Of a stretch of DNA of 64,000 nt, positions 40,197 to 48,459 are shown piece after piece. Position 1 is the first letter of the stretch, and the number at the start of each line of letters is the position of its first letter. The notes beneath the pieces were generated by a model. The model made no database searches and was not told the origin of the DNA. It saw only the letters and a list, made by a program, of their open reading frames with translations. This DNA comes from Lactiplantibacillus herbarum (lineage in GTDB: Bacteria > Bacillota > Bacilli > Lactobacillales > Lactobacillaceae). The stretch covers positions 81,509 through 145,508 of the forward strand of contig NZ_LFEE01000012.1 of NCBI RefSeq assembly GCF_001039045.1. The letters run 5' to 3'. The translations under genes were made by a program, and so were the position numbers.

Positions 40197-40379
40197 CGGA
40201 TCAACCTTCTTTCTGATATGTTTACAGTTAAAATATACCACTAAAACAAGGGTGACGTCACGTAATAAGTGGTTTCTTATTGAAGCTTTTACGTCCTCGT
40301 TACGTAGCGGTAATGAATGTAACGCAATGTTAACTTAATCAATCAATAAAATGTTTTTTCAGATTAATTCAATTTAAAA

Positions 40380-40409
40380 TTGGTATTTATTAGGGGAGTG
40401 TGGTAATCT
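40380..40409 (+). promoter_or_regulatory. Promoter with long 5' leader of the cold-shock gene
   Basis: TTGGTA (40380-40385), 18-base spacer and TGGTAATCT extended -10 (40401-40409). The implied leader is about 120 bases, as is usual for cold-shock mRNAs, whose 5' leaders often fold to control translation at low temperature. Confidence 0.5.
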
Positions 40410-40538
40410 ATAAACAGTGATTGGCATTTATCTGAAGTTTTAAAGTATCATTTGATTGTTACCTCAAATTCTTTTAGGTGTTAATAACATAGATGTTTCG
40501 TTACTTTTGGTTTGATATATCCTAGGAGGATTTGCTTT

Positions 40539-40739
40539 ATGAAAAATGGTACTGTAAAATGGTTCAACGCTGATAAGGGTTATGGATTTGTTACTGGTGA
40601 AGATGGTACAGACGTATTTGTACACTTCTCAGCTATCCAAACTGACGGTTTCAAGACCTTAGAAGAAGGCCAAAAAGTTACCTTTGATGAAGAATCAAGC
40701 GATCGTGGCCCACAAGCTACTAACGTTGTTCCTCAATAG
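40539..40739 (+). CDS. Cold-shock protein (CspA family)
   Basis: RNA chaperone, 66 aa, single cold-shock domain. RNP-1 KGYGFVTG and RNP-2 VFVHFSAI are intact, and the C-terminus GPQATNVVP is family-typical. Perfect AGGAGG before the ATG. One of several Csp paralogues in this genus; I do not assign the letter. Confidence 0.95.
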   Translation: MKNGTVKWFNADKGYGFVTGEDGTDVFVHFSAIQTDGFKTLEEGQKVTFDEESSDRGPQATNVVPQ

Positions 40740-40750
40740 GCATGACTTTA

Positions 40751-40783
40751 AAAGAGCTACCCGCGTGGTGGCTCTTTTTTTTT
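40751..40783 (+). terminator. Terminator of the cold-shock gene
   Basis: Stem AAAGAGCTACC / GGTGGCTCTTT followed by nine Ts in total. Confidence 0.85.
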
Positions 40784-40920
40784 CGCCAAATTTAGCTTGT
40801 GAATACCACATCTTTTAGACATCGGTGCCCACCTCAGACCTTAAAACTGGTAAAATAAGGATACGAGTAAGCGCCGTCAACGTGTAGCAGTTAAATGGCG
40901 TGTTTGAAAGGGGTCGGCAC

Positions 40921-41928
40921 ATGTTAAAATTAGGCATTATCGGGACAAATTGGATTACACAGCAGTTTGTTGATGCGGCGATTGAATCGGGTGAATGGCA
41001 ACTAACAACGGTCTATTCACGGCAGTTAGAACGAGCACAGGAGTTTGCAACGCATAATCATGCGGAGGAGACTTTTACGGACTTGGAGACTTTTTTCAGT
41101 CAGGGCAGTTTTGATACGGTGTACATTGCATCGCCGAATAGCCTACATTTTAGCCAGGCCCAGCAAGCGATTGAACATGGCAAGCACGTGATTGTTGAGA
41201 AACCAGCTGTTGCTAATCAACGTGAGTTCCAGCAACTGGATACCGCGTTAAAAGCGCATCCAGACGTACTGTTGTTTGAAGCAGCCCGCCAATTACATGA
41301 AACGAATTTCCAACGGGTCAAGCAACAGATTGATCAGCTGGAACAGGTTCAGGGTGCGACCTTAACTTATATGAAATATTCTTCACGTTATGATGCGGTC
41401 CGGGCAGGCGAAGAGCCGAATATCTTCTCTCTGAACTATGCTGGGGGTGCACTTCAAGATCTTGGCGTTTACTTAGCCTATGATGCGGTTGGCTGGTTCG
41501 GAATGCCTGAGGAAGCGGCGTACTATCCAACGCTGACTCGTACCAAGGTCGATGGTAAGGGCGTGGCCGTATTACGGTATGCTGGTTTTACCGTGACCTT
41601 GAATGTTGGTAAGACGAGTAACTCGTTCCTATCATCTGAGATCAATGGCTTACGGGATGCCATCGTGCTTGATAATCCGGCTGAATTAGGTCGGGTAACT
41701 TATCGAGATGCAGATGGTCAGGCCCATGAGTTAGGCGTGCAGCCGGATGCTAACCCGATGTTAGCTGAGGCGCGTGACTTTGCGATGGTCATCAACGATC
41801 CAACTAATCATCAACGTGAATACTTAGCATGGCGACAACTGAGTCGCAACGTTAATAAACTATTATTTAATTTACGGCAGTCGGGCCACCTGTACTTTAC
41901 GGGTGAAACGCGCGACGCTGTCAAATAG
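40921..41928 (+). CDS. Gfo/Idh/MocA-family oxidoreductase
   Basis: NAD(P)-dependent dehydrogenase, 335 aa. Rossmann start LGIIGTNWIT (usual GxGxxG altered to GTNWIT), IASPNSLHFSQA, and intact VEKPAVAN with the conserved Lys-Pro. C-terminal domain with LNYAGGALQDLGVYLAYDAV. Start at the ATG at 40921 after AAAGGGG. 12 bases before the DEAD-box helicase, so probably co-transcribed. Substrate unknown. Confidence 0.85.
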   Translation: MLKLGIIGTNWITQQFVDAAIESGEWQLTTVYSRQLERAQEFATHNHAEETFTDLETFFSQGSFDTVYIASPNSLHFSQAQQAIEHGKHVIVEKPAVANQREFQQLDTALKAHPDVLLFEAARQLHETNFQRVKQQIDQLEQVQGATLTYMKYSSRYDAVRAGEEPNIFSLNYAGGALQDLGVYLAYDAVGWFGMPEEAAYYPTLTRTKVDGKGVAVLRYAGFTVTLNVGKTSNSFLSSEINGLRDAIVLDNPAELGRVTYRDADGQAHELGVQPDANPMLAEARDFAMVINDPTNHQREYLAWRQLSRNVNKLLFNLRQSGHLYFTGETRDAVK

Positions 41929-41940
41929 AAATGAGGCACT

Positions 41941-43296
41941 ATGTTAGACGTATTTAAAACCAAATTTACCGAAGCAGGCTTTGACGAATTATCACCGATT
42001 CAAACGGCGGTAGCAGAACCCTTAGCAGCTGGTAAGTCAGTCTTAGGATTAGCCCCAACTGGTTCCGGTAAAACGCTGGCCTTTACGTGGCCATTACTGG
42101 AAATGATTCAACCTGGTGAGGGAACGCAGGCTTTGATTCTCGCACCATCACAAGAACTAGCCATGCAGACCACGACCGTTGTCCGCGAATGGGCACAGTT
42201 GATTGACGCCAAGGTGCTGGCAATTACCGGTGGTGCTAACGTGAAGCGCCAGATGGAAAAGCTCAAGCAACATCCTGAGATTATTGTTGGGACGCCCGGT
42301 CGCGTAACGAATTTAATTGCTGATGGCAAACTCAAATTCGGCCATTTAAAATTGATGATCGTCGATGAAGCTGACGAATTATTGACTGATGAGACCCTTG
42401 ATCAGATTCGAGAAATTCTGGACGCAACCTTTGCGGAAACGTTACAGTTAGGTTTCTTCTCAGCGACTGAAACTAAAATTTTGGATGAGTTACCACGTTG
42501 GTTTGGACAAAACGTTGAGAAGATCGACGTGCGGGCAATTGATCAGACCCAGGGTGTGGTTCGACATCGAACCATGCAAGTCGGTAATCGTCAACGAGTA
42601 GAATTACTGAAGCGGATTAGCCGAGTCGATCACATGCGGGCATTAGTCTTCTTCAATAAGATGGAAGAACTCAAGCACGTGGCGCTGGAACTTCGACACC
42701 AACACGTTGACTACGTATCATTGATTAGTGATCAACGGCAAGTTGCACGTGAAAAGGCACTCCGTTTGTTCCGTCAGGGTAAAGTTGAATTATTATTGAC
42801 GACTGATTTAGCAGCACGGGGCTTAGATGTTCCTGAGTTGCCAGCAGTTATTAATTACCAACTGCCTAAAGATGTCACGACGTATATTCACCGTAGTGGT
42901 CGGACTGGTCGAATGGGTGCTGAAGGACTGGTCTTGACCTTTGGGAATGATCACGATATCCGTAACTTCAAGAAGCTGATGGCCGAAACCGATTATGAGA
43001 TCAAGCCGGGCTACTTGGCAGGCTATCATATTGTCGACACTAAACCAGCTCGGATCGAGCCACCAATGCCTAATAATCACGCAGAGACATCTGATACTAC
43101 GGCGGCTAATGGGCAACGTCGGGCAGACGGTGTCACAACGGAACATGCAACTCGTGGTGACAAAACTAAGCACTCAACAGTTAGTGGTCATCGTAATGCG
43201 AAAGTTGATGCACCAGTGAAGAAGAAGGGGCATAACAAGCACTCGAAGAAAAAAGGCATGCGGAAGAAGAACCGCGACCGTTTCAGCGACAAATAG
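41941..43296 (+). CDS. DEAD-box RNA helicase
   Basis: 451 aa. Q motif FDELSPIQTAV, motif I APTGSGKT, motif II VDEADE (DEAD form), motif III SAT, motif V AARGLDVPELP, and motif VI HRSGRTGRMG. A Lys/Arg-rich tail (about residues 405-451) follows the helicase core, probably to bind RNA. Likely a role in mRNA decay, ribosome assembly or cold tolerance; related to the B. subtilis Csh group, exact subtype not assigned. In an operon-like arrangement with the oxidoreductase. Confidence 0.92.
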   Translation: MLDVFKTKFTEAGFDELSPIQTAVAEPLAAGKSVLGLAPTGSGKTLAFTWPLLEMIQPGEGTQALILAPSQELAMQTTTVVREWAQLIDAKVLAITGGANVKRQMEKLKQHPEIIVGTPGRVTNLIADGKLKFGHLKLMIVDEADELLTDETLDQIREILDATFAETLQLGFFSATETKILDELPRWFGQNVEKIDVRAIDQTQGVVRHRTMQVGNRQRVELLKRISRVDHMRALVFFNKMEELKHVALELRHQHVDYVSLISDQRQVAREKALRLFRQGKVELLLTTDLAARGLDVPELPAVINYQLPKDVTTYIHRSGRTGRMGAEGLVLTFGNDHDIRNFKKLMAETDYEIKPGYLAGYHIVDTKPARIEPPMPNNHAETSDTTAANGQRRADGVTTEHATRGDKTKHSTVSGHRNAKVDAPVKKKGHNKHSKKKGMRKKNRDRFSDK

Positions 43297-43352
43297 AATC
43301 AACAATTGCTAAATTCAACAATCCGTGAGATGATATTTGATGGATTGTTAAT

Positions 43353-43425
43353 GGCTTCATAGCACAACTGGATAGGGCACCCGCCTCCTAAGCGGTTGAT
43401 CCCGGTTCGAGTCCGGGTGGAGCCA
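43353..43425 (+). tRNA. tRNA-Arg (anticodon CCT)
   Basis: Acceptor stem GGCTTCA / TGGAGCC, T-arm CCCGG-TTCGAGT-CCGGG, anticodon loop CTCCTAA with CCT at the centre (reads AGG). The D-stem has one mismatch and the anticodon stem one possible mismatch at its base. CCA is not encoded. It directly follows the helicase gene by 56 bases and is closed by a perfect terminator. No direct repeat of the tRNA 3' end or integrase seen nearby. Confidence 0.95.
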
Positions 43426-43429
43426 TAAT

Positions 43430-43482
43430 AAAAGCTCACAACCCGCATCAGAGTAGTTACTGATGTGGGTTGTGAGCTTTTT
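43430..43482. terminator. Terminator after tRNA-Arg
   Basis: Stem AAAGCTCACAACCCGCATCAG / CTGATGTGGGTTGTGAGCTTT with one G-T pair and a T-tract. Confidence 0.85.
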
Positions 43483-43525
43483 AATTAAGAAAAAATAGAT
43501 TATAAATAGCTGTTAGCAAGTAACC

Positions 43526-43873
43526 TTAAAAACTATTAGCTGTGTTTTGCATACCACGACGATTGATTGCTGCCATGGCGGCATTAGTGGCAATCTTTTC
43601 GCGGTCATCGCGTAACCAGTCACTGATTAAGAAAAGGTCCACGAGTGTCCAGATTCCGGTGACGATGGTACCGACCCCAAAGGTTAACACGGTAATCAGT
43701 GTCATAGCAACGGCAGAACCTGTTCTACCCATGTAATAGCGGTGAGCACCGAGTGTGCCAAGAAAAATACAAAGTAGAAAGGCAACTGCTGTATTTTTCT
43801 GCAATCGTTCGACTTCAGAATTAACAACTAATAGTTCCTCGTTAGTTAATTGGTTGCGTAAATTATTGTACAT
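43526..43873 (-). CDS. TM2 domain protein
   Basis: 115 aa with two hydrophobic segments separated by a short turn (AVAFLLCIFLGTLGAHRYYMGR, then TLITVLTFGVGTIVTGIWTLVDLFLI), the TM2 pattern GxHRFYxGxxxxG. Acidic coiled N-terminus. Function unknown; small membrane protein. Ribosome site AGGATC-like before the ATG is weak. Confidence 0.8.
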   Translation of the reverse strand: MYNNLRNQLTNEELLVVNSEVERLQKNTAVAFLLCIFLGTLGAHRYYMGRTGSAVAMTLITVLTFGVGTIVTGIWTLVDLFLISDWLRDDREKIATNAAMAAINRRGMQNTANSF

Positions 43874-43975
43874 AATAGATCCTCCAAAATAATTTTATCC
43901 CTCAGTACTTAATATAAACGAATAAAAAAGTACCATTGACCATCATACTATGATTTTACAGAGGATGAAATAGAA

Positions 43976-44020
43976 ATATTTCCCCTAATTATCAAGTGGA
44001 TCAATAATTAGGGGAAATAT
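43976..44020. repeat. Perfect inverted repeat downstream of the usp gene
   Basis: 17-base arms (43976-43992, 44004-44020) with core TTTCCCCTAATTAT / ATAATTAGGGGAAA around an 11-base loop. It may end transcription of the minus-strand stress gene; only short A/T runs flank it. Confidence 0.6.
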
Positions 44021-44083
44021 GATGAGGACTTGTGATAATTTATAAAAAATCGGATTTATTATCTAAGCGAATCTAATTAGTAG

Positions 44084-44524
44084 TTAACGAATCACGATCA
44101 CATTACACGGTGCGTGATCCACCACGTAGCTAGTTGTGGAACCAACAGCGACCCGGTGTGGTGAATCTTTACCCGTGGCACCCAGTACGATCAAATCAGT
44201 CTCAGGGTGTTGCTTAGCGTAGTCTTCAATCGTGTGTTTAGGAATACCATAAGTGATCTCAGTTTTAAAAGCAGGCGTTGTGGTAGTGGTCACGAACTGC
44301 TGACGTTTCTCCATGGCAGCTTTGGCATGAGCAGCCTCGGCATCCAATAATTCTGACAGTACCGGGTCCATAGCAGGTGCGTGATAGGCACTGTCATCAA
44401 CTACGTATAATGCGGTTAGTGACGCTTGGTGGTGTTGCGCAATATTGACGGCTTCGATAAAGGCAGCTTGGGCAGCGTCGGAACTATCGACAGGAACGAG
44501 AATATTTGTATAACGGCTAGGCAT
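44084..44524 (-). CDS. Universal stress protein (UspA family)
   Basis: 146 aa, single Usp domain. N-terminal NILVPVDSSDAAQAAFIEA and C-terminal ATP-binding GATGKDSPHRVAVGSTTSYV (G2xG9GST-type) fit ATP-binding Usps. The start at 44524 is preceded by GGAGGTG at 6 bases. Cytoplasmic stress protein, monocistronic. Confidence 0.92.
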   Translation of the reverse strand: MPSRYTNILVPVDSSDAAQAAFIEAVNIAQHHQASLTALYVVDDSAYHAPAMDPVLSELLDAEAAHAKAAMEKRQQFVTTTTTPAFKTEITYGIPKHTIEDYAKQHPETDLIVLGATGKDSPHRVAVGSTTSYVVDHAPCNVIVIR

Positions 44525-44657
44525 ACTAACCACCTCCAGTTATCTTTTTAATAAGTATAATGGATAACCTTGCTGCTTAAAAATTTAACGCTCAGTAGTG
44601 GGCAAGGTGGTCGAACTGGCGTATATTTAAATCAGTAAATTTCTTTGGGGGTTAACC

Positions 44658-45968
44658 ATGATTAAAAGGTTACAGGTTGGGTTGTTGAGATTTGAACGGG
44701 TGGTAGAACGGCAACGCTATTGGCGAGCGTTGCGAGATACGTTAACGTTACTGTTTCCGTTTGCACTTATTGGTGCCTACGTTAGCTTTGTGAATCAAGC
44801 TATTTTTCAACGCAATGGTTTTTTAAATCATATTTATTACTTGAGTCATTGGGTACCAGGCTTTAAGGAGCTAGCTACGTATACGACGATGCTTAATCTG
44901 AGTATTAATGGCATTCTAGCCATCATTGCCGCGTTTGCGGCGGCGAACTTTGTGGCACGGTCTGCACAGCGAGATAACTTGTTGGCAGGGATTACATCGG
45001 CTATTAGTTTTATGATGCTAAATATTAATTATAATTTCTTTGCTAAATCGGGTCAGATGACTGGTTCCCGTTTCTTAGAGGATAATCTAGGCACACAGGG
45101 AATCTTCTTAGCATTGCTGGTTGGCTTAGTGACGGGGTGGCTGTTTAGCCATTTATCACGACGGCCACACGTTCCGCAACCAGTAGAAACACAAGCTCAC
45201 CTGTTGGCGCGAGCACGCAATAACTGGTTGCCAATGGTCGTGGCACTATTATTCTTTAGCATTGTGGGCTACGGAATAAGCTTTGCTAGTAAAGCTGGCT
45301 TGAACGGTTTGTTTTACGCCGTGTTTAGCTTACCATTTACTAACCCTGGGTCCTCACTGTTAGCGATTCTGGGGGTATCATCGTTGAGCAATCTGTACTG
45401 GCTGATTGGGATCATTGGGCCCGTTGATTTTAGTGGTAACAGTACAACCAGCACGGTTCAAAACCTAGCTTATGCGTTACAACATGGTTCTGCGTGGGGC
45501 GCACCTAATTCAATTACGTTACATACGTTATTTGACGCCTTTGCCAATGTCGGCGGTCCCGGGATGACGTTGGCGCTGCTGATTGCGATCCTATGGCGTT
45601 CACGTAATCGTAACTATCGTTCAGTGGCTAAGGTGAGCGCTTTGCCGGCCCTGTTCAATATTAATCAATCTTTATTAGTAGGGTTACCGATTGCTTACAG
45701 TCCTATCCTAGCAATTCCGTTCTTACTCGCACCGATAGCAAGCATGATCATTACGTGGACGGCCTTAGTATTGAAATTCATGCCGCCAGTCGTTTATCCA
45801 GTGACTAAGACGATGCCGGGCTTTTTAACCGGCTGGTTGGGAACGGGTGGCACCTGGCAGGCCTTAGTAGTCAGTGTGATCAACTTGGTCGTTGCAACGG
45901 CAATTTATTTACCATTTGTCTTGTTAGCGAACCGAACGGATGAAGCGGGGGATGTAACTCATGATTAG
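44658..45968 (+). CDS. EIIC-like PTS permease, cassette copy 2
   Basis: Paralogue of the protein at 35701; 436 aa, same layout and shared stretches (FNINQSLLVGLPIAYSP here, FNSNGPMMTGLPVLYNP there, and KFMPPVVYPV against NWIPPVVYPV). No EIIA/EIIB domain. ATG after TTGGGGG. The stop overlaps the hydrolase start by 8 bases. Its role in transport is inferred from the family only. Confidence 0.82.
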   Translation: MIKRLQVGLLRFERVVERQRYWRALRDTLTLLFPFALIGAYVSFVNQAIFQRNGFLNHIYYLSHWVPGFKELATYTTMLNLSINGILAIIAAFAAANFVARSAQRDNLLAGITSAISFMMLNINYNFFAKSGQMTGSRFLEDNLGTQGIFLALLVGLVTGWLFSHLSRRPHVPQPVETQAHLLARARNNWLPMVVALLFFSIVGYGISFASKAGLNGLFYAVFSLPFTNPGSSLLAILGVSSLSNLYWLIGIIGPVDFSGNSTTSTVQNLAYALQHGSAWGAPNSITLHTLFDAFANVGGPGMTLALLIAILWRSRNRNYRSVAKVSALPALFNINQSLLVGLPIAYSPILAIPFLLAPIASMIITWTALVLKFMPPVVYPVTKTMPGFLTGWLGTGGTWQALVVSVINLVVATAIYLPFVLLANRTDEAGDVTHD

Positions 45969-46827
45969 ACGGTATTGGTGGCGGTGGCTACTAGGGCTGG
46001 TTGCGCTGATTGGGATCAGTTGGCCCGCCTACACGTGGACACAGGCAAATATTAAAACGTTAAAGAATACCGGTCGTTCTCGGATGGCGCCGGTTATCAT
46101 GGTGCCAGGTTCTAGTGCGAGTCAGAACCGGTTTGACAGTTTGATTACTGAATTGGGTAAGGAAACGCCGAAGAAGCATAGTGTGCTGAAACTGACCGTA
46201 CAGACGGATGGCTCGATTAAATATAGTGGTAGTATTGATCACAACGATAATGAACCGTTTATTGTGATCGGCTTTGCGAATAATCACGATGGTAAGGCGA
46301 ATATCGACAAGCAGGCGGTCTGGTTGAATACGGCGTTTAAGGATCTAGTGAAGACCTATCATTTCAATCATTTCTATGCGTTAGGTCACTCTAATGGGGG
46401 CTTGATCTGGACGCTATTCCTAGAACGCTATCTGAAGGAAACGCCTAAGGTCCATATTGATCGTTTAATGACAATCGCCTCACCGTACAATATGGAGTCA
46501 ACGAGTACGACAGCTAAGACGCCGATGTTTCAAGAACTCTATAAATATCGGACGGGGTTGCCGGAATCACTGACGGTGTACTCAATCGCCGGGACGGAAA
46601 ACTATACGAGTGATGGTACCGTACCGTATAACAGTGTTAATTATGGTAAGTACATCTTCCAAGATCAGGTTAAACACTTTACGGAAATCACGGTGACGGG
46701 TGCTAACACTGCGCATTCTGATTTACCGCAAAATAAGCAGATTGTTAGTTTGATCCGTCAATATCTACTGGCAGAAAACATGTCTGATAAAGTTCAGCAA
46801 CAAAATGCGCAGCGGATTCAGCATTAA
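45961..46827 (+). CDS. DUF915-family membrane-anchored alpha/beta hydrolase, cassette copy 2
   Basis: Paralogue of the hydrolase at 37007; 288 aa. Membrane anchor at about residues 6-22, IMVPGSSASQNRFDSL (copy 1: IMIPGSSATQNRFDTL), Ser in GHSNGG, TSDGTVPYNSV, and AHSDLPQN. GAAGCGGGGG again lies just before the start, within the end of the EIIC gene. Conserved active-site set in both copies suggests both are functional. Confidence 0.85.
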   Translation: MIRRYWWRWLLGLVALIGISWPAYTWTQANIKTLKNTGRSRMAPVIMVPGSSASQNRFDSLITELGKETPKKHSVLKLTVQTDGSIKYSGSIDHNDNEPFIVIGFANNHDGKANIDKQAVWLNTAFKDLVKTYHFNHFYALGHSNGGLIWTLFLERYLKETPKVHIDRLMTIASPYNMESTSTTAKTPMFQELYKYRTGLPESLTVYSIAGTENYTSDGTVPYNSVNYGKYIFQDQVKHFTEITVTGANTAHSDLPQNKQIVSLIRQYLLAENMSDKVQQQNAQRIQH

Positions 46828-46894
46828 GTCATCTTAGGCAGGAATTGTCAGGATGCGAATATTGTTGTGATGAGTCATAAAAAGAATTAAGGAC

Positions 46895-46950
46895 GTGACT
46901 AAAATAGACGACTTCAGAGTTTTAATTTCTGAAGTCGTCTATTTAGTCAC
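46895..46950. terminator. Long bidirectional hairpin
   Basis: GTGACTAAAATAGACGACTTCAGA (46895-46918, one extra A) pairs with the sequence at about 46928-46950 over about 22 bp. Lies between the end of cassette 2 and the small minus-strand gene; may end both. Confidence 0.7.
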
Positions 46951-46964
46951 AACACATTAGTTTT

Positions 46965-47022
46965 GAAACGTGTCCCATAAGCAGTCGGGTTACCAAACTA
47001 ACTGTCTGAGGCGCCACGTTCT
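46965..47022 (-). repeat. Weak member of the CAC-GTTTC 3' element family
   Basis: GAAACGTG (46965-46972) and CACGTTC (about 47015-47021) form a distant inverted pair. Read on the minus strand the GTTTC tail lies after a CAC, directly 3' of the small gene at 47024-47203. The inner part is not well paired, so this is weaker than the other members. Confidence 0.4.
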
Positions 47023-47023
47023 G

Positions 47024-47203
47024 TTAACGTCGTCCCCGAGCACGTGAATGGTGTGCTGTTTTATGACGAGATTTAGTTGTATGGCGTAGGGCCATTCGTG
47101 GACCACGAACTCTTAGCGCGTGGGCGTCGAGTGCCGGAACTGCTAGCAGGCTACCACAAACGGTTAGCGTCAGTAATAATCGGTATAAATGATGCTGTCT
47201 CAT
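47024..47203 (-). CDS. Small secreted basic protein (predicted)
   Basis: 59 codons from ATG at 47203 to TAA. Residues 1-27 look like a signal peptide (MRQHHLYRLLLTLTVCGSLLAVPALDAHA: basic start, hydrophobic core, AHA at the end); the remaining about 30 residues are His/Arg/Lys-rich with no acidic residues. AGGGGG lies about 10 bases upstream, a little far. No homologue recognised; could be a cationic peptide or a spurious frame. Confidence 0.45.
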   Translation of the reverse strand: MRQHHLYRLLLTLTVCGSLLAVPALDAHALRVRGPRMALRHTTKSRHKTAHHSRARGRR

Positions 47204-47397
47204 AATAGCTGGATCCCCCTAAACTAATATTTAGTGTATAAGTAATTGGGTTGCTCGTCAAATCAGGCTTAACAGGAAGCTTTTTAGCACAATCAGTGAG
47301 GATTAGCTAACAATCCGCAAAAAGCTTTGTAATTTAATTGTATTTTAGGTCGTTTTCCTTTATTGTGAAGGTAATATAAAAAGAGGGGCTTACTAAC

Positions 47398-47835
47398 ATG
47401 AATATTGAAATCTTAAACTCAGCAATCCAAGACTTACATTTCCAAATCATCTACGACCGGAGTAAGGAAGACGATACACCTGGACAAGGCCAGTTCAGTT
47501 ACACAACGGCTAACCCAGACGTGAAGAAGACCTTTGGTGACGATGTTGTGCAAGCACAATTGCAAGTGACCTATAAAGAGGAAATGTTTGATCTTTCAGC
47601 CACTGTATTTGCAATTGTCCGTTTAAGTGGCGAATTAGTTAGCATTATTGAACGTCAATCAGATAGTAAATCAATTGAAGAAGACGAACAAGATATGTTA
47701 AATAACTTAAACGATGCGATTATTCCAGCATTATCTGCCAAGGTACGGGCCTATGCAGCATTACTATCAACGGAAGCTAGCAACTTTGCCATCATGCCAG
47801 CTGACTTCAATGATAGCGAACCTAATAATGCTTAG
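47398..47835 (+). CDS. Hypothetical protein, possibly SecB-like fold
   Basis: 145 aa, acidic, no membrane segment. Alternating beta strands in residues 10-85 and a C-terminal helical stretch LNNLNDAIIPALSAKVRAYAALLS followed by FAIMPADF, which resembles the SecB pattern of a last helix then LAPVNF. This suggests a SecB/DUF1149-like chaperone, but I could not verify it. ATG with AGAGGGG upstream. A CAC-GTTTCG hairpin lies 15 bases after the stop. Confidence 0.6.
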   Translation: MNIEILNSAIQDLHFQIIYDRSKEDDTPGQGQFSYTTANPDVKKTFGDDVVQAQLQVTYKEEMFDLSATVFAIVRLSGELVSIIERQSDSKSIEEDEQDMLNNLNDAIIPALSAKVRAYAALLSTEASNFAIMPADFNDSEPNNA

Positions 47836-47849
47836 TAATCAGGAATAGA

Positions 47850-47883
47850 GTGGGGCACAAACTGCCTTGTAGCGCACGTTTCG
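47850..47883 (+). repeat. 3' hairpin with CAC-GTTTCG tail
   Basis: GTGGGGC (47850-47856) and GCGCAC (47872-47877) with inner ACAA/TTGT pairing, then GTTTCG. 15 bases after the upstream stop codon, same tail as the elements at 16303 and 28456. Confidence 0.5.
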
Positions 47884-47908
47884 GCTATTAACATTCGACT
47901 ACTGAGGA

Positions 47909-47938
47909 GGCGATGACGACAAAGTCACCGTCTTTTTT
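47909..47938 (+). terminator. Terminator downstream of the SecB-like gene
   Basis: Stem GGCGATGAC / GTCACCGTC (one A-C mismatch and one G-T pair) followed by TTTTTT. Confidence 0.75.
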
Positions 47939-48046
47939 ATTACTAAAATAAGTGAACTACTGGCAGTTAACAAGCTTACTAGTAAACAGATCAATCAACT
48001 GAGATCTAAAGGTATAGTCTAATTAACAAAAAGCCTGTTATTAAGA

Positions 48047-48076
48047 TTGTGTAAGCGCTAACAAAGATGGTATAAT
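48047..48076 (+). promoter_or_regulatory. Strong promoter overlapped by a CcpA cre site
   Basis: cre TGTAAGCGCTAACA (48050-48063) matches the consensus TGWAANCGNTNWCA at every position. It overlaps a -35 (TTGTGT, 48047-48052) and is followed, 18 bases after that -35, by an extended -10 TGGTATAAT (48068-48076). This placement usually means repression by CcpA in the presence of preferred sugars. Confidence 0.75.
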
Positions 48077-48082
48077 AGCGTT

Positions 48083-48323
48083 GGTCAGAATGGTAACTTA
48101 AGTGTTATCGTTTTGAGGTCAAAAGGGAAGGCTGTTAATTTCAGCAATCATTGATTTCATTTATTGGCCCATACTGTGAGCTTCAACGCGGGGGTGGCTG
48201 ATTCTTTTGATCATCAGCCAGCACACACATAGTTGTTAGTTAATGAAACACATAGGATGAAGCGCAACTAATAGGGTTGAGATAGTGACTAGATTACGTC
48301 AGATAATCTGGTCACTATTTTTA
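48083..48323 (+). ncRNA. Candidate CcpA-regulated small RNA
   Basis: About 240 bases between the cre promoter and a strong terminator, with no convincing reading frame (the longest are 16-18 codons, GTG/TTG starts, without clear ribosome sites). A stable internal hairpin TGGCTGAT/ATCAGCCA (about 48194-48220) follows a G-rich stretch. Could be a trans-acting sRNA, or a dual-function RNA like SR1 of B. subtilis, which is also catabolite controlled. Does not match 6S, SRP, tmRNA or RNase P by eye. Confidence 0.6.
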
Positions 48324-48325
48324 TT
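48282..48325 (+). terminator. Terminator of the candidate small RNA
   Basis: 15-bp stem ATAGTGACTAGATTA / TAATCTGGTCACTAT (one G-T) with TTTTTATT. It ends about 120-130 bases before the next gene, so the transcript upstream is separate from it. Confidence 0.85.
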
Positions 48326-48459
48326 GGTATGAGCGAGATAGATTAATCAAAGTCATGCGGTAAAAGTCAAAATAGCAACAGAATTAGAAAACTGTCGTGA
48401 CTAAATCGCTGTTATTTTAGTGATGAAAGCGTATACTGACGGTGAGAGGAGTGAGCAGC

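Noticed and set aside
43353-43425. tRNA-Arg as an integration site
   Set aside because: No integrase gene and no repeated tRNA 3' end seen on either side.
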